A stretch of DNA of 64,000 bases from JAVDCA01 sp963819385 (GTDB taxonomy: Bacteria > Pseudomonadota > Alphaproteobacteria > Rhizobiales > Xanthobacteraceae), in contig CAWFVV010000003.1 of NCBI GenBank assembly GCA_963819385.1, forward strand, positions 806,001 to 870,000. The letters are read 5' to 3'. Below the pieces are notes generated by a model. The model searched no databases, was not told the origin of the DNA, and worked only from the letters and a program-made list of their open reading frames with translations. Position 1 is the first letter of the stretch; each line of letters begins with the position of its first letter. Shown here in pieces: positions 14,741 through 23,880 of this stretch. Both the position numbers and the translations under genes were made by a program.

Positions 14741-16031
14741 CGCCGTGTTCGAGACGCAGCTGCATCAGGTAGGGCTCGAGCGCCGTGAGCGTGCGCTCGA
14801 GCGCGCCGCCCAGGAGATCGACCGTCGTCCTGCCGGCGGTCGCGACGCGCGTGCGCTCGGCATCGTCCTTGAGCAGGGCGCCGACGCGCACCGGCAATCG
14901 ATCCGGATCGGGCACGAGCTCCGCACCCTTGGCGCGGTCGAGCGCCCCATAGATGTCGGCGAAGTTCGCGACATGCGGCCCGTGCAGGATGGCGGCGCCG
15001 AACTTCGCGGGCTCGATCGGGTTCTGGCCGCCATGCGGGATGAGCGAGCCGCCCATGAACACGATCGGCGCCACACGATAGATGAGGCCGAGCTCGCCGA
15101 GCGTGTCGGCGATGTAGACGTCGGTGCCGGCATGCGGGAGCTGGCCGCGCGAGCGCAGCGCCGAGGTGAGCCCGGCGGCCGCGATTTCGCTCGCGATGCT
15201 GGCGCCGCGTTCGGGATGACGCGGCACCAAAATGGTGAGCAGGCCGCGGAAGGTCGATTTGAGGCGCCGCTGCGTGTCGATGATGGCGGTCTCCTCGCCG
15301 AGATGGGTCGAGGCCGCGGCGATCACCGGCCGTCCCGCGACGGCCGCGATGAGCTTGCCGAGCTTGTCCTCGTCGACCGGCAGCGGCGGAACGTCGAGCT
15401 TGAGGTTGCCGGTGGTGGTGATGCGCGGCGCGCCGAGCGCCGCGAAGCGCTCGGCGTCGGTCGCGGTGCGCACCAGACAGAGGTCGAGGCGCTTGAGCAG
15501 CGCCTCGATGGTGTCGGGCAAATAGCGCCAGCGCTCGAACGAGCGCTCCGACATGCGTCCGTTGACGACGATCAGCGGCAGGCTGCGTTGCGCCGCCGCG
15601 ATGATCATGTTGGGCCACAGGTCGGACTCGACGAGAAGCGCGAGATCCGGCCGCCAGTGGTCGAGGAATCTGGCGACGAACGAGGGCGCATCGAGCGGCA
15701 CGAATTGATGGACGGCGCCGGGCGGCAGGCGATTGCCCGCAAAGGCCGCCGACGTCACGGTCCCGGTGGTCACCAGGATATTGACGCCGCCCGCGCACAG
15801 GCGCTCGACCAGCGGGATCGCGGCCGCGAGCTCGCCGACGCTCGCGCCGTGCACCCAGATCAGCGTGCCGGCCGGCCGCGGCGCGGTCGGCTCGCCGCGC
15901 CGTTCGTGCATGCGCTGCGGATGCTCCTTGCCGCGCGCGAGCCGGCGCTTGAGCAGATAGGGGACGAGCGGGGTCGCCGCCGCGGTCAGCAGCGTGTAGG
16001 CGCGAAGCGTCAACGGCAGGCGCTCAGCCAA
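14733..16031 (-). CDS. waaA: 3-deoxy-D-manno-octulosonic acid transferase
   Basis: 432 residues, GT30 family. It transfers Kdo from CMP-Kdo to lipid IVA at the cytoplasmic face of the inner membrane, linking lipid A to the core. An N-terminal hydrophobic anchor (LRAYTLLTAAATPLVPYLL) is followed by WVHGASVGE, with the catalytic Glu, then TTGTVTSAAF, QFVPLDAP and LVESDLWPNMI. In the C-terminal half are FMGGSLIPHGGQNPIEPA and the nucleotide-binding fold. Full length. It overlaps lpxK downstream and follows DUF374 upstream, in the usual rhizobial lipid A block. Confidence 0.96.
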   Translation of the reverse strand: MAERLPLTLRAYTLLTAAATPLVPYLLKRRLARGKEHPQRMHERRGEPTAPRPAGTLIWVHGASVGELAAAIPLVERLCAGGVNILVTTGTVTSAAFAGNRLPPGAVHQFVPLDAPSFVARFLDHWRPDLALLVESDLWPNMIIAAAQRSLPLIVVNGRMSERSFERWRYLPDTIEALLKRLDLCLVRTATDAERFAALGAPRITTTGNLKLDVPPLPVDEDKLGKLIAAVAGRPVIAAASTHLGEETAIIDTQRRLKSTFRGLLTILVPRHPERGASIASEIAAAGLTSALRSRGQLPHAGTDVYIADTLGELGLIYRVAPIVFMGGSLIPHGGQNPIEPAKFGAAILHGPHVANFADIYGALDRAKGAELVPDPDRLPVRVGALLKDDAERTRVATAGRTTVDLLGGALERTLTALEPYLMQLRLEHGDA

Positions 16032-16060
16032 CGGCCCTCTCTCCCGGCTAGCGCGTGTTC

Positions 16061-16086
16061 CGGCGAAGTGGACGCCGGTTCGCCGA
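16061..16086. repeat. Copy 1 of a CGGCGAAGTGGACGCCGGTT repeat
   Basis: The 26-bp core is identical to 51773-51798, and both are followed by a CAAATCAAA tail. It is noncoding, between DUF374 and waaA. Elements of this form are frequent in intergenic DNA of this order. Confidence 0.7.
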
Positions 16087-16118
16087 TAAGAATACGCGCC
16101 AAATCAAATAAAGCAGCT

Positions 16119-16805
16119 CTAGCGATCGGCAAGCTCGTAGGCCCGCGCTGTCGCCCGATTGAGGCTCGTCTCGAGCGACGCTCGGCAGCGCTCCAGCGTA
16201 GCATCATCCAGGTCTGACGGCACCGTCACGGTCTCGCCCGCGACCATCGCGAGGCGGCCGAATGGAAGATTGATGGTCGTGCGGTCCCAGTTGTCGAGCA
16301 CCTTGCGCCGGCTGGTCGTCACGGCGGCCGGTAAGATAGGACGTCCGGACAGCTGCGCGAGCTTGAGGATCCCGTTGCCGACCACGCGCGCGACTTTCGG
16401 CACGTCGGCCGTGAGCGCGACCGAGCAGCCCTCCTGCAACGTGTTCAGCATGACCTGGAATGCGCCGACGCCGCCCTTGAGGTCGAAGCGGCCGCTGGCG
16501 TCGCCCGAGCCGCGGATCGTCCCGACGCCGAGACGCTCCGCCGCGATCGCGTTCATCTCGCCGTCGCGATGGCGCGAGATCAGCACCTTGGCCGGATAGT
16601 TGCGGCGGATGAACGGAACCATGAAATGCTGCCCGTGCCACATCGCGATGATGACGGGCAGTTGCGGGATCATGTGCTCGTAGATGTCGGCCGGCTCCAG
16701 CACGCGGCGGTTGGTGATCCACACGAGGCGCAGAAATTCCGCCGCCGCGATGCCGACCACCGTCTGCACCGGACGCGAACGCACAAGACGCTTGGCGACC
16801 CCCAT
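16119..16805 (-). CDS. DUF374 lysophospholipid acyltransferase-family protein
   Basis: A 228-residue member of the DUF374 branch of the LPLAT superfamily. It shows IIAMWHGQHFMVP, the SRHRDGEMNAI segment that replaces the usual HX4D, GSGDASGRFDLKGG, and LTADVPKVARVVG, then PILPAAVTTSR. A hydrophobic N-terminus suggests an inner-membrane association. Its position between DUF4170 and waaA is conserved and points to acyl transfer in lipid A or core assembly; a specific reaction has not been assigned here. The start at 16805 lies just after the end of the DUF4170 gene. Confidence 0.87.
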   Translation of the reverse strand: MGVAKRLVRSRPVQTVVGIAAAEFLRLVWITNRRVLEPADIYEHMIPQLPVIIAMWHGQHFMVPFIRRNYPAKVLISRHRDGEMNAIAAERLGVGTIRGSGDASGRFDLKGGVGAFQVMLNTLQEGCSVALTADVPKVARVVGNGILKLAQLSGRPILPAAVTTSRRKVLDNWDRTTINLPFGRLAMVAGETVTVPSDLDDATLERCRASLETSLNRATARAYELADR

Positions 16806-16820
16806 TGCGGCGTCCAGCCG

Positions 16821-17076
16821 TCAGCGCTTCGGCGCGGCGGCGCCGGAGTTCTGGGTCGAGCAGCCGGTGCATATGGACGATGAAGTAGCGCATGTGGGCG
16901 TTGTCGACGGTCCCCTGGGCCTTCGCCTTCCAGGCCGTATAGGCGGTGGCGTAATTCGGAAAGATGCCGACGACGTCGAGCTTGCCCAGATCCTTGAACT
17001 CGACGTGCTCCAAATCAACCAGCTCGCCGCCGAAGACGAGATGGAGAAGCTGCTTCGATGTGGTTTCGCTCGACAT
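16821..17076 (-). CDS. DUF4170 protein, frameshifted at the C-terminus
   Basis: A short cytoplasmic protein of unknown function, conserved beside DUF374 and waaA in rhizobia. The start at 17076 gives MSSETTSKQLLHLVFGGEL, then LGKLDVVGIFPNYATAYTAW and a MRYFIVHMHRLLDP segment, all typical of DUF4170. Past LLDP the frame has no stop and runs on antifunctionally through the DUF374 gene. Removing one T near 16852 (plus strand) gives LLDPNSGAAAPKR and a stop at 16821, a natural end of about 84 residues. The span is 3n+1 bases, as in the other broken genes here. Confidence 0.78.
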
Positions 17077-17172
17077 CTGAGGGCCCTCGGGTTGGCGTGA
17101 CCGCGCGTCCCTGGCATCACGCGCTGCGCACATCCTTGTCGGCGAACCGGTGTCAGGTCGCCGGGATATGCG

Positions 17173-17976
17173 CTAGCCGAATGCGAGGCGGCCCTCGCGC
17201 ATGAGTTCGCTCAGAGCCTCGTGACGTGCGTGCCCGGCGGCAAAAAGGGCGCCATGCGTCGGAACGGGCCGGTTGTAGACCAAGGTCTCACCCCCCAGCG
17301 TCGTCAGCACCCCGCCGGCTTCGTGCACCAAAAGATCGGCCGCCGCAAGGTCCCAGTCGTGGCTGTTCGGGCCGGCGAGCGCCATGTCGAGCGTGCCGTT
17401 CGCAACGCGGGCGATGCGCAGCGCCAGCGAATGCACCTTCGGTTCCGCAACGATGCCGAACGGCGCGAGCCGGCCGAGGCGGCGGTCCGGCCCGGCGACG
17501 CGGGCGCCCGCGAGCGACCGGCCTGCGGTCGCGGCGATCGGCTGCCCGTTATGGGTGGCGCCGCCGCCCGCGGCGGCGAGGAAGAGCTCGTCGGTCGCCG
17601 GCGCATAGAGCGCGGCCAGGATCGGGCGGCCCGCTGCGGCGAGCGCGACCGAGATTGTCCAGTCGGGCAGGCCGGCCAGGAACCCGCGCGTTCCGTCGAT
17701 CGGATCGACGATCCAGACGTGGTCGGCGGACAGCCGCGCAGGATCGTCCTCGGTTTCCTCCGACAGCCAGCCGGCAGCGACGCCGGCCGCGGCGAGCCGC
17801 TCGCGCAGCAGCGCGTCGACCGCGAGGTCGACTTCGGAGACCGGCGAGTTGCCGTGCTTGAGCCAGCTCTTGATCGGCGATCGGAACGATTGGAGCGCGA
17901 GGGCGCCGGCCTCGCGCACGGTCGCGGCGACGTGGCGCCCGAGTGCGGCGAGGTCGAGCGGGTCAGACGCCCGCAA
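17173..17976 (-). CDS. Inositol-monophosphatase-family phosphatase, CysQ-like
   Basis: A 267-residue member of the FIG superfamily of Li+-sensitive, Mg2+-dependent phosphatases. Metal ligands are visible in LSEETEDD (Glu, about residue 73), WIVDPIDGTRGFL (Asp pair) and NSHDWDLAAADLLVHEAGG. The T-R-G-F after DPIDG and the position beside pmbA fit the 3'(2'),5'-bisphosphate nucleotidase (CysQ) group more than true inositol monophosphatase. If so it recycles adenosine 3',5'-bisphosphate from sulfate assimilation. It overlaps the end of pmbA by 14 nt, so the two are translationally coupled. Confidence 0.85.
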   Translation of the reverse strand: MRASDPLDLAALGRHVAATVREAGALALQSFRSPIKSWLKHGNSPVSEVDLAVDALLRERLAAAGVAAGWLSEETEDDPARLSADHVWIVDPIDGTRGFLAGLPDWTISVALAAAGRPILAALYAPATDELFLAAAGGGATHNGQPIAATAGRSLAGARVAGPDRRLGRLAPFGIVAEPKVHSLALRIARVANGTLDMALAGPNSHDWDLAAADLLVHEAGGVLTTLGGETLVYNRPVPTHGALFAAGHARHEALSELMREGRLAFG

Positions 17977-19312
17977 CGGTGAGCCCTTCGATGCGCACGG
18001 TCGGCGCGTTGCTGCTGTAGCGGAAGATCAGATCGTTCGCGGGCACGAGCGAGCGGAAGATGTCGTTGAGGTGGCCCGCGATCGTCACCTCGCTCACCGC
18101 ATAGGTGAGCTCGCCATGCTCGATCCAGAAGCCGGAGGCGCCGCGGCTGTAGTCGCCCGTGACCATGTTGGCGCCCATGCCGATCAGGTCGGTGACGTAG
18201 AACCCTTCCTCGATATCGGCGATCAGCTCCGCCGGGGTCTGCGGGCCGGGCTCGAGATGAAGGTTGGACGCGCCCGGCGAGGGTGTCGAGGAGACGCCGC
18301 GCTGCGCATGCCCGGTGGTCTTGAGGCCGAGCTCGCGCGCGGTCGCGCAGTCGAGGATCCAGGTGGTGAGCACGCCGTCGGCGATGAGCGCGCGCCGTTC
18401 GCCCGCGACGCCCTCGGCGTCGAACGGATGCGAGCGCAGCCCGCGCCGGCGCAGCGGATCGTCGATGATCGAGACGCCGGGCGCGAACAGCCGCTCGCCC
18501 ATCCGGTCCCGCAGGAAGCTCGTCTTGCGCGCGATCGCGCTGCCGTTGATCGCGGACGCGAGGTGGCCGACGATCGTGCCGGCGAGGCGCGCATCGAACA
18601 CCACCGGCACGCGCTTGGTCGCGACCTTCTTCGGGTTGAGCCGGCGCACCGCGCGCTCGCCCGCCGAGCGGCCGATCGCATCGGGCGCCATCAGGTCGGC
18701 GCCATGCAGCACGGAGGAGAAGTCGTAGTCGCGCTCCATGCCGGTGCCGCTGCCCGCGATCGCCTCGACCGAGGCGCCGTGACGAGATCCGAGATAGGTG
18801 CCCGTGAACCCGCCGCTCGTCACCAGCACCATGCCGCCGATCCCGGCCGAGGCCGAGGCGCCTCCCGACTTGCTCACGCCCTTGACGGCGAGCGCGGCCG
18901 CCTCGGCGACGCGCGCGATCTCTTCCAGGTGGGCGACGGACGGCAGGTCGGGATCGAGCAGGTCGAGCTCGGGGATCGTCTTGGCGAGCAGATCCGGCTC
19001 GGCGAGGCCGGCGTACTTGTCCTCCGGCGCGACGCGCGCCATCGCGACCGCGCGCACGGCCAGCTCGTCGACGTCGCCCGCCGGATCGTTCGTCGACACG
19101 ACCGCCTGCCGGCGTCCCACGAAGGCGCGCAGCCCCATGCTGTCGCCCTCGGAGCGCTCTGACGCCTCGACGGTGCCGTCGCGCACCTCGACCGATTGCG
19201 ACATGCCGCGCTCGGCGATCGCGTCGGCCGCGTCGGCGCCGGCGCGGCGCGCGGCGGCGACGAGCCGTTCGGCAAGCGTCGTCAGGGCGGATTGGTCCAA
19301 CAGGGAATTCAT
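17963..19312 (-). CDS. pmbA: TldD/PmbA-family metalloprotease-like protein
   Basis: A 449-residue TldE/PmbA protein. In bacteria TldD and TldE form a heterodimeric protease acting on modified or unfolded peptides; the TldE subunit itself lacks the HExxxH motif, and none is visible here. Typical segments: QSVEVRDGTVEASERSEGDS, GLRAFVGRRQAVVSTND, a central PVVFDARLAGTIVGHLASA, GLRSHPFDAEG and the C-terminal GANMVTGDYSRGASGFWIE. It is the first gene of the lipid A-linked run on this strand. Confidence 0.93.
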   Translation of the reverse strand: MNSLLDQSALTTLAERLVAAARRAGADAADAIAERGMSQSVEVRDGTVEASERSEGDSMGLRAFVGRRQAVVSTNDPAGDVDELAVRAVAMARVAPEDKYAGLAEPDLLAKTIPELDLLDPDLPSVAHLEEIARVAEAAALAVKGVSKSGGASASAGIGGMVLVTSGGFTGTYLGSRHGASVEAIAGSGTGMERDYDFSSVLHGADLMAPDAIGRSAGERAVRRLNPKKVATKRVPVVFDARLAGTIVGHLASAINGSAIARKTSFLRDRMGERLFAPGVSIIDDPLRRRGLRSHPFDAEGVAGERRALIADGVLTTWILDCATARELGLKTTGHAQRGVSSTPSPGASNLHLEPGPQTPAELIADIEEGFYVTDLIGMGANMVTGDYSRGASGFWIEHGELTYAVSEVTIAGHLNDIFRSLVPANDLIFRYSSNAPTVRIEGLTVAGV

Positions 19313-19634
19313 CGTGGCAGAAACCGTTTAGGCAGGCGGGGCAGGGCGCGCAAGGTGACCTGAAAGATGGTAGCTGCGCCGTGAACGATCAAGATTGTGG
19401 CCGTTCGCTTGCGCCACCCGGCCCAATTCGACGCAACGTAGCAACGTCTCGTCAATCATGCGAGGCGGAAGGGACCGCGCACACCGGCGGTTAACCAGCC
19501 ATCTTAAGCCGATGCCGACCGCGCGGGGTTAAGCTCTGCGGCAACGATCGGGCAAGAGGCGCATGTCGCGGTCACGCGAAAAATGCGCCCACCAACGCCC
19601 GACGGCAGGGACCTCGAATTCGGTGAGGCGTCGA
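19313..19634. other. Intergenic region between pmbA and DUF6101
   Basis: The divergent promoter region of the two genes. It holds two TTAA half-sites near 19492 and 19503, nine bases apart rather than the seven expected of a CtrA box. No small gene seen. Confidence 0.3.
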
Positions 19635-20210
19635 ATGACCCCTGGCAGGGCCATCCCGGCCGGATCGGGCCGCGCATTGCGGCTCGATCCGGCTGCACTC
19701 CCGGTCTGCTTCGCGACCAGCGATGCGCGGGCCGACGAGCGCATGCGGCTGGTCGAGCTCGACCGCGAGCGCGTCGTGGTGCGGCGCGCGGTGCGCGGCA
19801 TTCGGATGCGGCTGTCCCTCAAGGTATCCGAATTCCTCGGCGTCGCGATCCGCGTCATCCCGCCCGATGCGCTGAGCGAAGGCGCCGTCGCCGTGATGCT
19901 GGAGCATCGCGATCAAGGTCTTTCCGTTCCGCTCATGGTCGCGACCGGCCCCGAGGGCGACGTGGTCGCCGAGTGGCAGCGCTGGGGCCGCGTGCTCGGC
20001 CGGCCGCTGCTGATCGCCGATGGCGAAGGTTTTCGCGAGCCGTTCGAGCGCATCGGCGCCGTGCGGGTGCGCGCACCGCAGCCGCGTCGGCGCCGGCGTG
20101 GCGCGCTGCGTCGCCGCCGTCCGTCCATCCTGATGCGCCGCAAGCCGGGCCGCCCGCACGCCGAGCCGCGGGTTCACCGCGACGAGCGCGAGATCGTCGC
20201 GCGCAACTGA
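19635..20210 (+). CDS. DUF6101 protein
   Basis: A 191-residue cytoplasmic protein of unknown function, family typical of Bradyrhizobium relatives. Recognisable segments: RALRLDPAALPVCFATSDA, DERMRLVELDRERVVVRRAV, RGIRMRLSLKVSEFLGVAIR, then a strongly basic C-terminus (QPRRRRRGALRRRRP). The basic tail could bind nucleic acid, which is inference only. The start at 19635 is chosen because the family conservation begins soon after; the frame stays open to 19563. It converges with the TetR gene. Confidence 0.75.
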   Translation: MTPGRAIPAGSGRALRLDPAALPVCFATSDARADERMRLVELDRERVVVRRAVRGIRMRLSLKVSEFLGVAIRVIPPDALSEGAVAVMLEHRDQGLSVPLMVATGPEGDVVAEWQRWGRVLGRPLLIADGEGFREPFERIGAVRVRAPQPRRRRRGALRRRRPSILMRRKPGRPHAEPRVHRDEREIVARN

Positions 20211-20217
20211 GAGCGCG

Positions 20218-20781
20218 CTACTGCCCGAGCCCGATCGCGGCGGTCATCGCGGCCGCGCGAATCTCGTCCGCCAGCATCCGGTCGTCGATCGAACGCGCCA
20301 GCACCATGCCGCCGACGCACAGCGCGGCGCGGGCGAGCGCGCGATCGTGCGCCGCGCGACCGTGCGCGCCCATGTCGCGCTCGAAAATCTCGACCATCAG
20401 CCGCAGCGCGGACTCGAAGGCCTGCCGGATCGAGCGGTCGCTGCGCGTGATGTCGCTCGGCAGGCCGATCATTGGGCAGCTGCCCTCGACGTCCTCGAAG
20501 TGCTGATGGGACAGGTAGTCACGGATGATCTGATCCGCGTCATATCGGCGGTCGGAGCCGTTGGCGCCTTCCTGCTTTTCGCACACGACGCGGGCGACCG
20601 ATTGGGCGTAGAGATCGCTCTTGCTCTTGAAATACGTATAGAAGCTTCCGCGTGTCAGGCCCGCCGCCGACATGACGTCGTCGATCGACACGGCGCCGAA
20701 TCCGCGGCGATTGAACAGTTTTTGCGCGCTGGCGAGGATTTTCTCTCGGACCTGTTCGCGATGCGCGCTGGGGTACGGCAT
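20218..20781 (-). CDS. TetR/AcrR-family repressor
   Basis: A 187-residue TetR regulator. Residues 7-55 are the DNA-binding domain: REQVREKILASAQKLFNRRG, then FGAVSIDDVMSAAGLTRGSF and YTYFKSKSDLY. The ligand-binding half has GSCPMIGLPSDITRSD and a C-terminal LARAALCVGGMVLARSID, a pattern common in regulators near efflux or stress genes. It faces away from the autotransporter at 21029, and two near-identical palindromes lie between them. It therefore probably represses itself and perhaps the autotransporter. The start at 20781 is the last ATG before the family N-terminus. Confidence 0.92.
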   Translation of the reverse strand: MPYPSAHREQVREKILASAQKLFNRRGFGAVSIDDVMSAAGLTRGSFYTYFKSKSDLYAQSVARVVCEKQEGANGSDRRYDADQIIRDYLSHQHFEDVEGSCPMIGLPSDITRSDRSIRQAFESALRLMVEIFERDMGAHGRAAHDRALARAALCVGGMVLARSIDDRMLADEIRAAAMTAAIGLGQ

Positions 20782-20826
20782 CGTGGTTTTTCTCCCTGAA
20801 GCGTGGCGCATATAGCACAGCGCAAA

Positions 20827-20844
20827 ATATGTTCGAGAACATAT
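20827..20844. promoter_or_regulatory. TetR operator 1
   Basis: ATATGTTC-GA-GAACATAT, an 18-bp palindrome broken only at its two central bases, 46 nt upstream of the tetR start. Its centre is 22 bp from that of operator 2, two helical turns. Confidence 0.7.
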
Positions 20845-20849
20845 CGAGG

Positions 20850-20865
20850 TATGTTCTTGAACATA
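20850..20865. promoter_or_regulatory. TetR operator 2
   Basis: TATGTTC-TT-GAACATA, the second copy of the TetR-type palindrome, on the same DNA face as operator 1. Confidence 0.7.
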
Positions 20866-21028
20866 TTTCTTCCGTCGCAAATTCTCCCGGCGCCGTCATG
20901 CGATCAGACGAAAATCGCAGGCTGCCTGACAAAAATGTCAGGAAGCGTTCGTGACAGAGATAATGGGTGACTTCGCGAAACCGCTGACCCGAATGGGTCG
21001 CGATAAAGGGTTTCGTGGGGACAGGGGG

Positions 21029-23878
21029 ATGAAGGTGTCCAAACTTCAAATAGCTCGCCGCGCGGCGGGCCGGTCTCGCCGTATTCGATTGAACCTTTCG
21101 TCGATGGCTGCCGCGGCGGTTCTCTTCGCGACCATCTCGCTGAATGCGTCCGGCGCGTGGGCCGCCTGTTCGCCGGTGACCGGAGCCGGGACGCCGTCCA
21201 ACACGACGGTGACGTGCAGCGGGACCGTGCTCAATCAGGACAATCCGAACGGATACGGGACGGGTCAGCAGGACAACAACATCGTCAATCTGCAGACAAA
21301 CGCCTCCGTCACGGGCACGCAGGCGGGGCTGGATCTCGGCGCCAGCAATACGGTCAACCTGGCGACCGGCAGCGCGGCGAGCGGCGCCTCGGACGGTCTC
21401 TCGCTGGGAACCGGCACGCACACGGTCAACAACAACAATGGCGGGTCGATCACCGCCAATGGCGCCGCCACGACCGCCAACGGCATCTCGGCCAATTTCG
21501 GTTCCACCATGACGGTCAACAACACCGGAATCATTTCCGGAACGACGACCAACCCGAACGGCTCGGCGTTCGGCATCAATGTCGGCGACGTGATGGTGAC
21601 CAACAGCGGCACGATCAGCGCCACCATGCCGAACGGCGCATCCGAGGCGGTCGGCATCCAGGGCAACAACGTCACGGTCGCCAACAACGGCGGAACCATC
21701 TCGGCGAACGGCACCAGTGTGGTCGTCACCGTCGGCATCCTGTCGTTCGGCAATCTCACGGTGACCGCCAACACCGGCACGATCTCCGGCGTCGATGCCG
21801 CGATCGTCAATTCGGCCGGCAACCTGAACGTGACCAACAATGTCGGCGGGACGATCCAGGCGACCAGCGGCGCTATCCAGGCGTTCGGCCCGACCACGAT
21901 CAGCAATGCCGGCACCATCACGGGCAATTTCGCGATCATCATCGACAACTCGGTCACGGCTGCGACGACGATCTTCAACTCCGGCACGATCAGCGGCGGC
22001 AGCGGCACTGCGGTCAGGTTCTCGTCGGCATCGACCGGCAACACGTTGACGCTCGGTCCGGGTTTCACGGTCAACGGCACCATTGGCGGCGGCTCGGGCA
22101 ATATTCTTCAGCTCGGCGGCACCGGGGCGGGCACGTTCAACGCGAGCACGATCGGGCCGCAGTATCAGGGCTTCACCACATTCAACAAGATCGACACGTC
22201 CACCTTCGACCTGATCGGCACCGGCAATCAGGCGTGGTCGGTGCAGGGCGGGGTGCTGCTGGTCGACGGCGCGGCCGGCGTCGTCACGGTGCAGAGCGGC
22301 GCGACCGTCGGCGGCAGCGGCACCGTCGCCGGCCTCGTCATCGATAGCGGCGCCACCGCGGCGCCTGGGGGCACGCTGGCGGGCCCATCGATCGGCACGT
22401 TGAACGTGACGGGCAATGTGAGCTTTGCGGCGAACTCGTTCTATCAGGTGTCGGCGAACGGGGTCGGGCAGGCCTCGAAGATCGACGCGACCGGCCTTAC
22501 GACGCTGTCGGGCGGCACCGTGCAGGTCGTGGCGAGCGGCGCGTTTGCGCCTACGACCAAGTACACGATCCTGACCTCGACGAGCGGCGTCAACGGCACC
22601 TTCACCGGGGTGACGAGCAACCTCGCCTTCCTGGCGCCTACCCTGAGCTACGATACGGACGACGTCTTCCTCACGCTCGCCCGCAATAATTTCAGCTTCG
22701 CGTCCACGGCGCTGACGCCGAACCAGCTCAGCGTCGCCACCGCGCTGGACCAGGCGGCGCAAAACGCGGCGCTCATCAAGGCACTGCTGACGCAGACGGA
22801 CGCCGGCATCCGCCAGGCGTTCGATGCGTTCTCGGGCGAGGTCTTCGCCAGCAGTCAATCATTGATGATCGAAGACGCGCTGCTGGTGCGGCAAATCATC
22901 TTGTCGCGATTGCTGCAGGTGCCGTACGCGAACGCGCAAGGCCCCATGGCCGCGCTTGGCAGCGGCGGGCCGGCCCTCGCATACGCGCAGCCGCCGGCCG
23001 GCGCCTACGCATCGGGCTTCCCGGTCAAGGCGCCGCCGCAAGCGTCCTCGCCCGATCTCGTTTACTGGGCGCAGGGCATCGGGGCCTGGGGCCGGATCAA
23101 CGGCGACGGCAACGCCGCCGAAGCCAAGCCCGACCTCGCCGGATTTTTCACGGGCGTCGATCGCCGGTTCGGCGATTGGCGGGCCGGCATCGCGGCCGGC
23201 TACACCACGTCGAACGTCGACATTGCGTCGCGGGCGAGCTCCGCGACCGTCGATGACGGGCACCTCGGCGCGTATACGGCCGCGAGCTTCGGTCCATGGA
23301 ATCTGCGCGGCGGCGCCGATCTCGCGTGGAGCGCGATCGACACCAACCGATCGATCGTCTTTCCCGGCTTCGCCGAAACCGCGAACGCCCACTTCAATGC
23401 CAACCAGGCACAGCTGTTCGGCGAGATCGGCTACGGCGTGCCGCTCGGCCAGATCGCGGCCGAGCCTTTCGCCGGCCTTGCCTGGGTGCATCTGCATACG
23501 GACGCGTTTGCCGAGATCGGCGGCCTCGCGGCGCTCAACGGCGCGGCCGGCAACGAGGACGTGGGCTACACCACGCTCGGCGCGCACTTCGCGGCGAGCC
23601 GCATGTTGCCGAACGGCATGATCCTGACGCCGCGCGTCTCGGCGGCGTGGCAGCACGCCTTCGGCGACGTGACCCCGGTTGCGGCCCTGACGTTCCAGTC
23701 GCTCGGCACGTCGTTCACGACCGCCGGCGCGCCGATCGCGCGCGATGCCGCGGTGGTGGACGCCGGCCTCGATCTGCGGGTCACGCCGCAGGCGACGCTC
23801 GGCCTGTTCTACGTCGGCCAGTTCGCGGACAGCGCGCAGGATCATTCGGTGCGGGGTAGCTTCACCTGGCACTTCTGA
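21029..23878 (+). CDS. Autotransporter with long Gly/Asn/Thr-rich passenger
   Basis: A 949-residue type Va secretion protein. The start at 21029 follows a GGGGG stretch. An extended signal region (MKVSKLQIARRAAGRSRRIR, hydrophobic core AAAAVLFATISLNAS, cleavage near AWA-A) precedes a passenger of about 600 residues. The passenger is built of short T-I-S/N-N-x-G repeats (NNTGIISGTT, VTNSGTISAT, ISNAGTITGN) that predict a beta-helix, then a PATR-like GGTLAGPSIGTLNVTGNVSF and a junction. The last 280 or so residues, from VYWAQGIGAWGRINGDGN, form the outer-membrane beta-barrel and end in FTWHF, the C-terminal aromatic signal. Possible adhesin or surface protein; no protease triad seen. Divergent from a TetR gene with paired operators. 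Confidence 0.93.
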   Translation: MKVSKLQIARRAAGRSRRIRLNLSSMAAAAVLFATISLNASGAWAACSPVTGAGTPSNTTVTCSGTVLNQDNPNGYGTGQQDNNIVNLQTNASVTGTQAGLDLGASNTVNLATGSAASGASDGLSLGTGTHTVNNNNGGSITANGAATTANGISANFGSTMTVNNTGIISGTTTNPNGSAFGINVGDVMVTNSGTISATMPNGASEAVGIQGNNVTVANNGGTISANGTSVVVTVGILSFGNLTVTANTGTISGVDAAIVNSAGNLNVTNNVGGTIQATSGAIQAFGPTTISNAGTITGNFAIIIDNSVTAATTIFNSGTISGGSGTAVRFSSASTGNTLTLGPGFTVNGTIGGGSGNILQLGGTGAGTFNASTIGPQYQGFTTFNKIDTSTFDLIGTGNQAWSVQGGVLLVDGAAGVVTVQSGATVGGSGTVAGLVIDSGATAAPGGTLAGPSIGTLNVTGNVSFAANSFYQVSANGVGQASKIDATGLTTLSGGTVQVVASGAFAPTTKYTILTSTSGVNGTFTGVTSNLAFLAPTLSYDTDDVFLTLARNNFSFASTALTPNQLSVATALDQAAQNAALIKALLTQTDAGIRQAFDAFSGEVFASSQSLMIEDALLVRQIILSRLLQVPYANAQGPMAALGSGGPALAYAQPPAGAYASGFPVKAPPQASSPDLVYWAQGIGAWGRINGDGNAAEAKPDLAGFFTGVDRRFGDWRAGIAAGYTTSNVDIASRASSATVDDGHLGAYTAASFGPWNLRGGADLAWSAIDTNRSIVFPGFAETANAHFNANQAQLFGEIGYGVPLGQIAAEPFAGLAWVHLHTDAFAEIGGLAALNGAAGNEDVGYTTLGAHFAASRMLPNGMILTPRVSAAWQHAFGDVTPVAALTFQSLGTSFTTAGAPIARDAAVVDAGLDLRVTPQATLGLFYVGQFADSAQDHSVRGSFTWHF

Positions 23879-23880
23879 GC

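Noticed and set aside
19490..19510. TTAA half-sites considered as a CtrA box
   Set aside because: The half-sites are nine bases apart rather than seven, and the second lacks the trailing C.
20540..22858. A 772-codon open frame on the minus strand opposite the autotransporter
   Set aside because: Arg/Asp/Gly-rich shadow of a high-GC repetitive gene; no family-like segment, no ribosome-binding site, and it spans the TetR gene and the operators.
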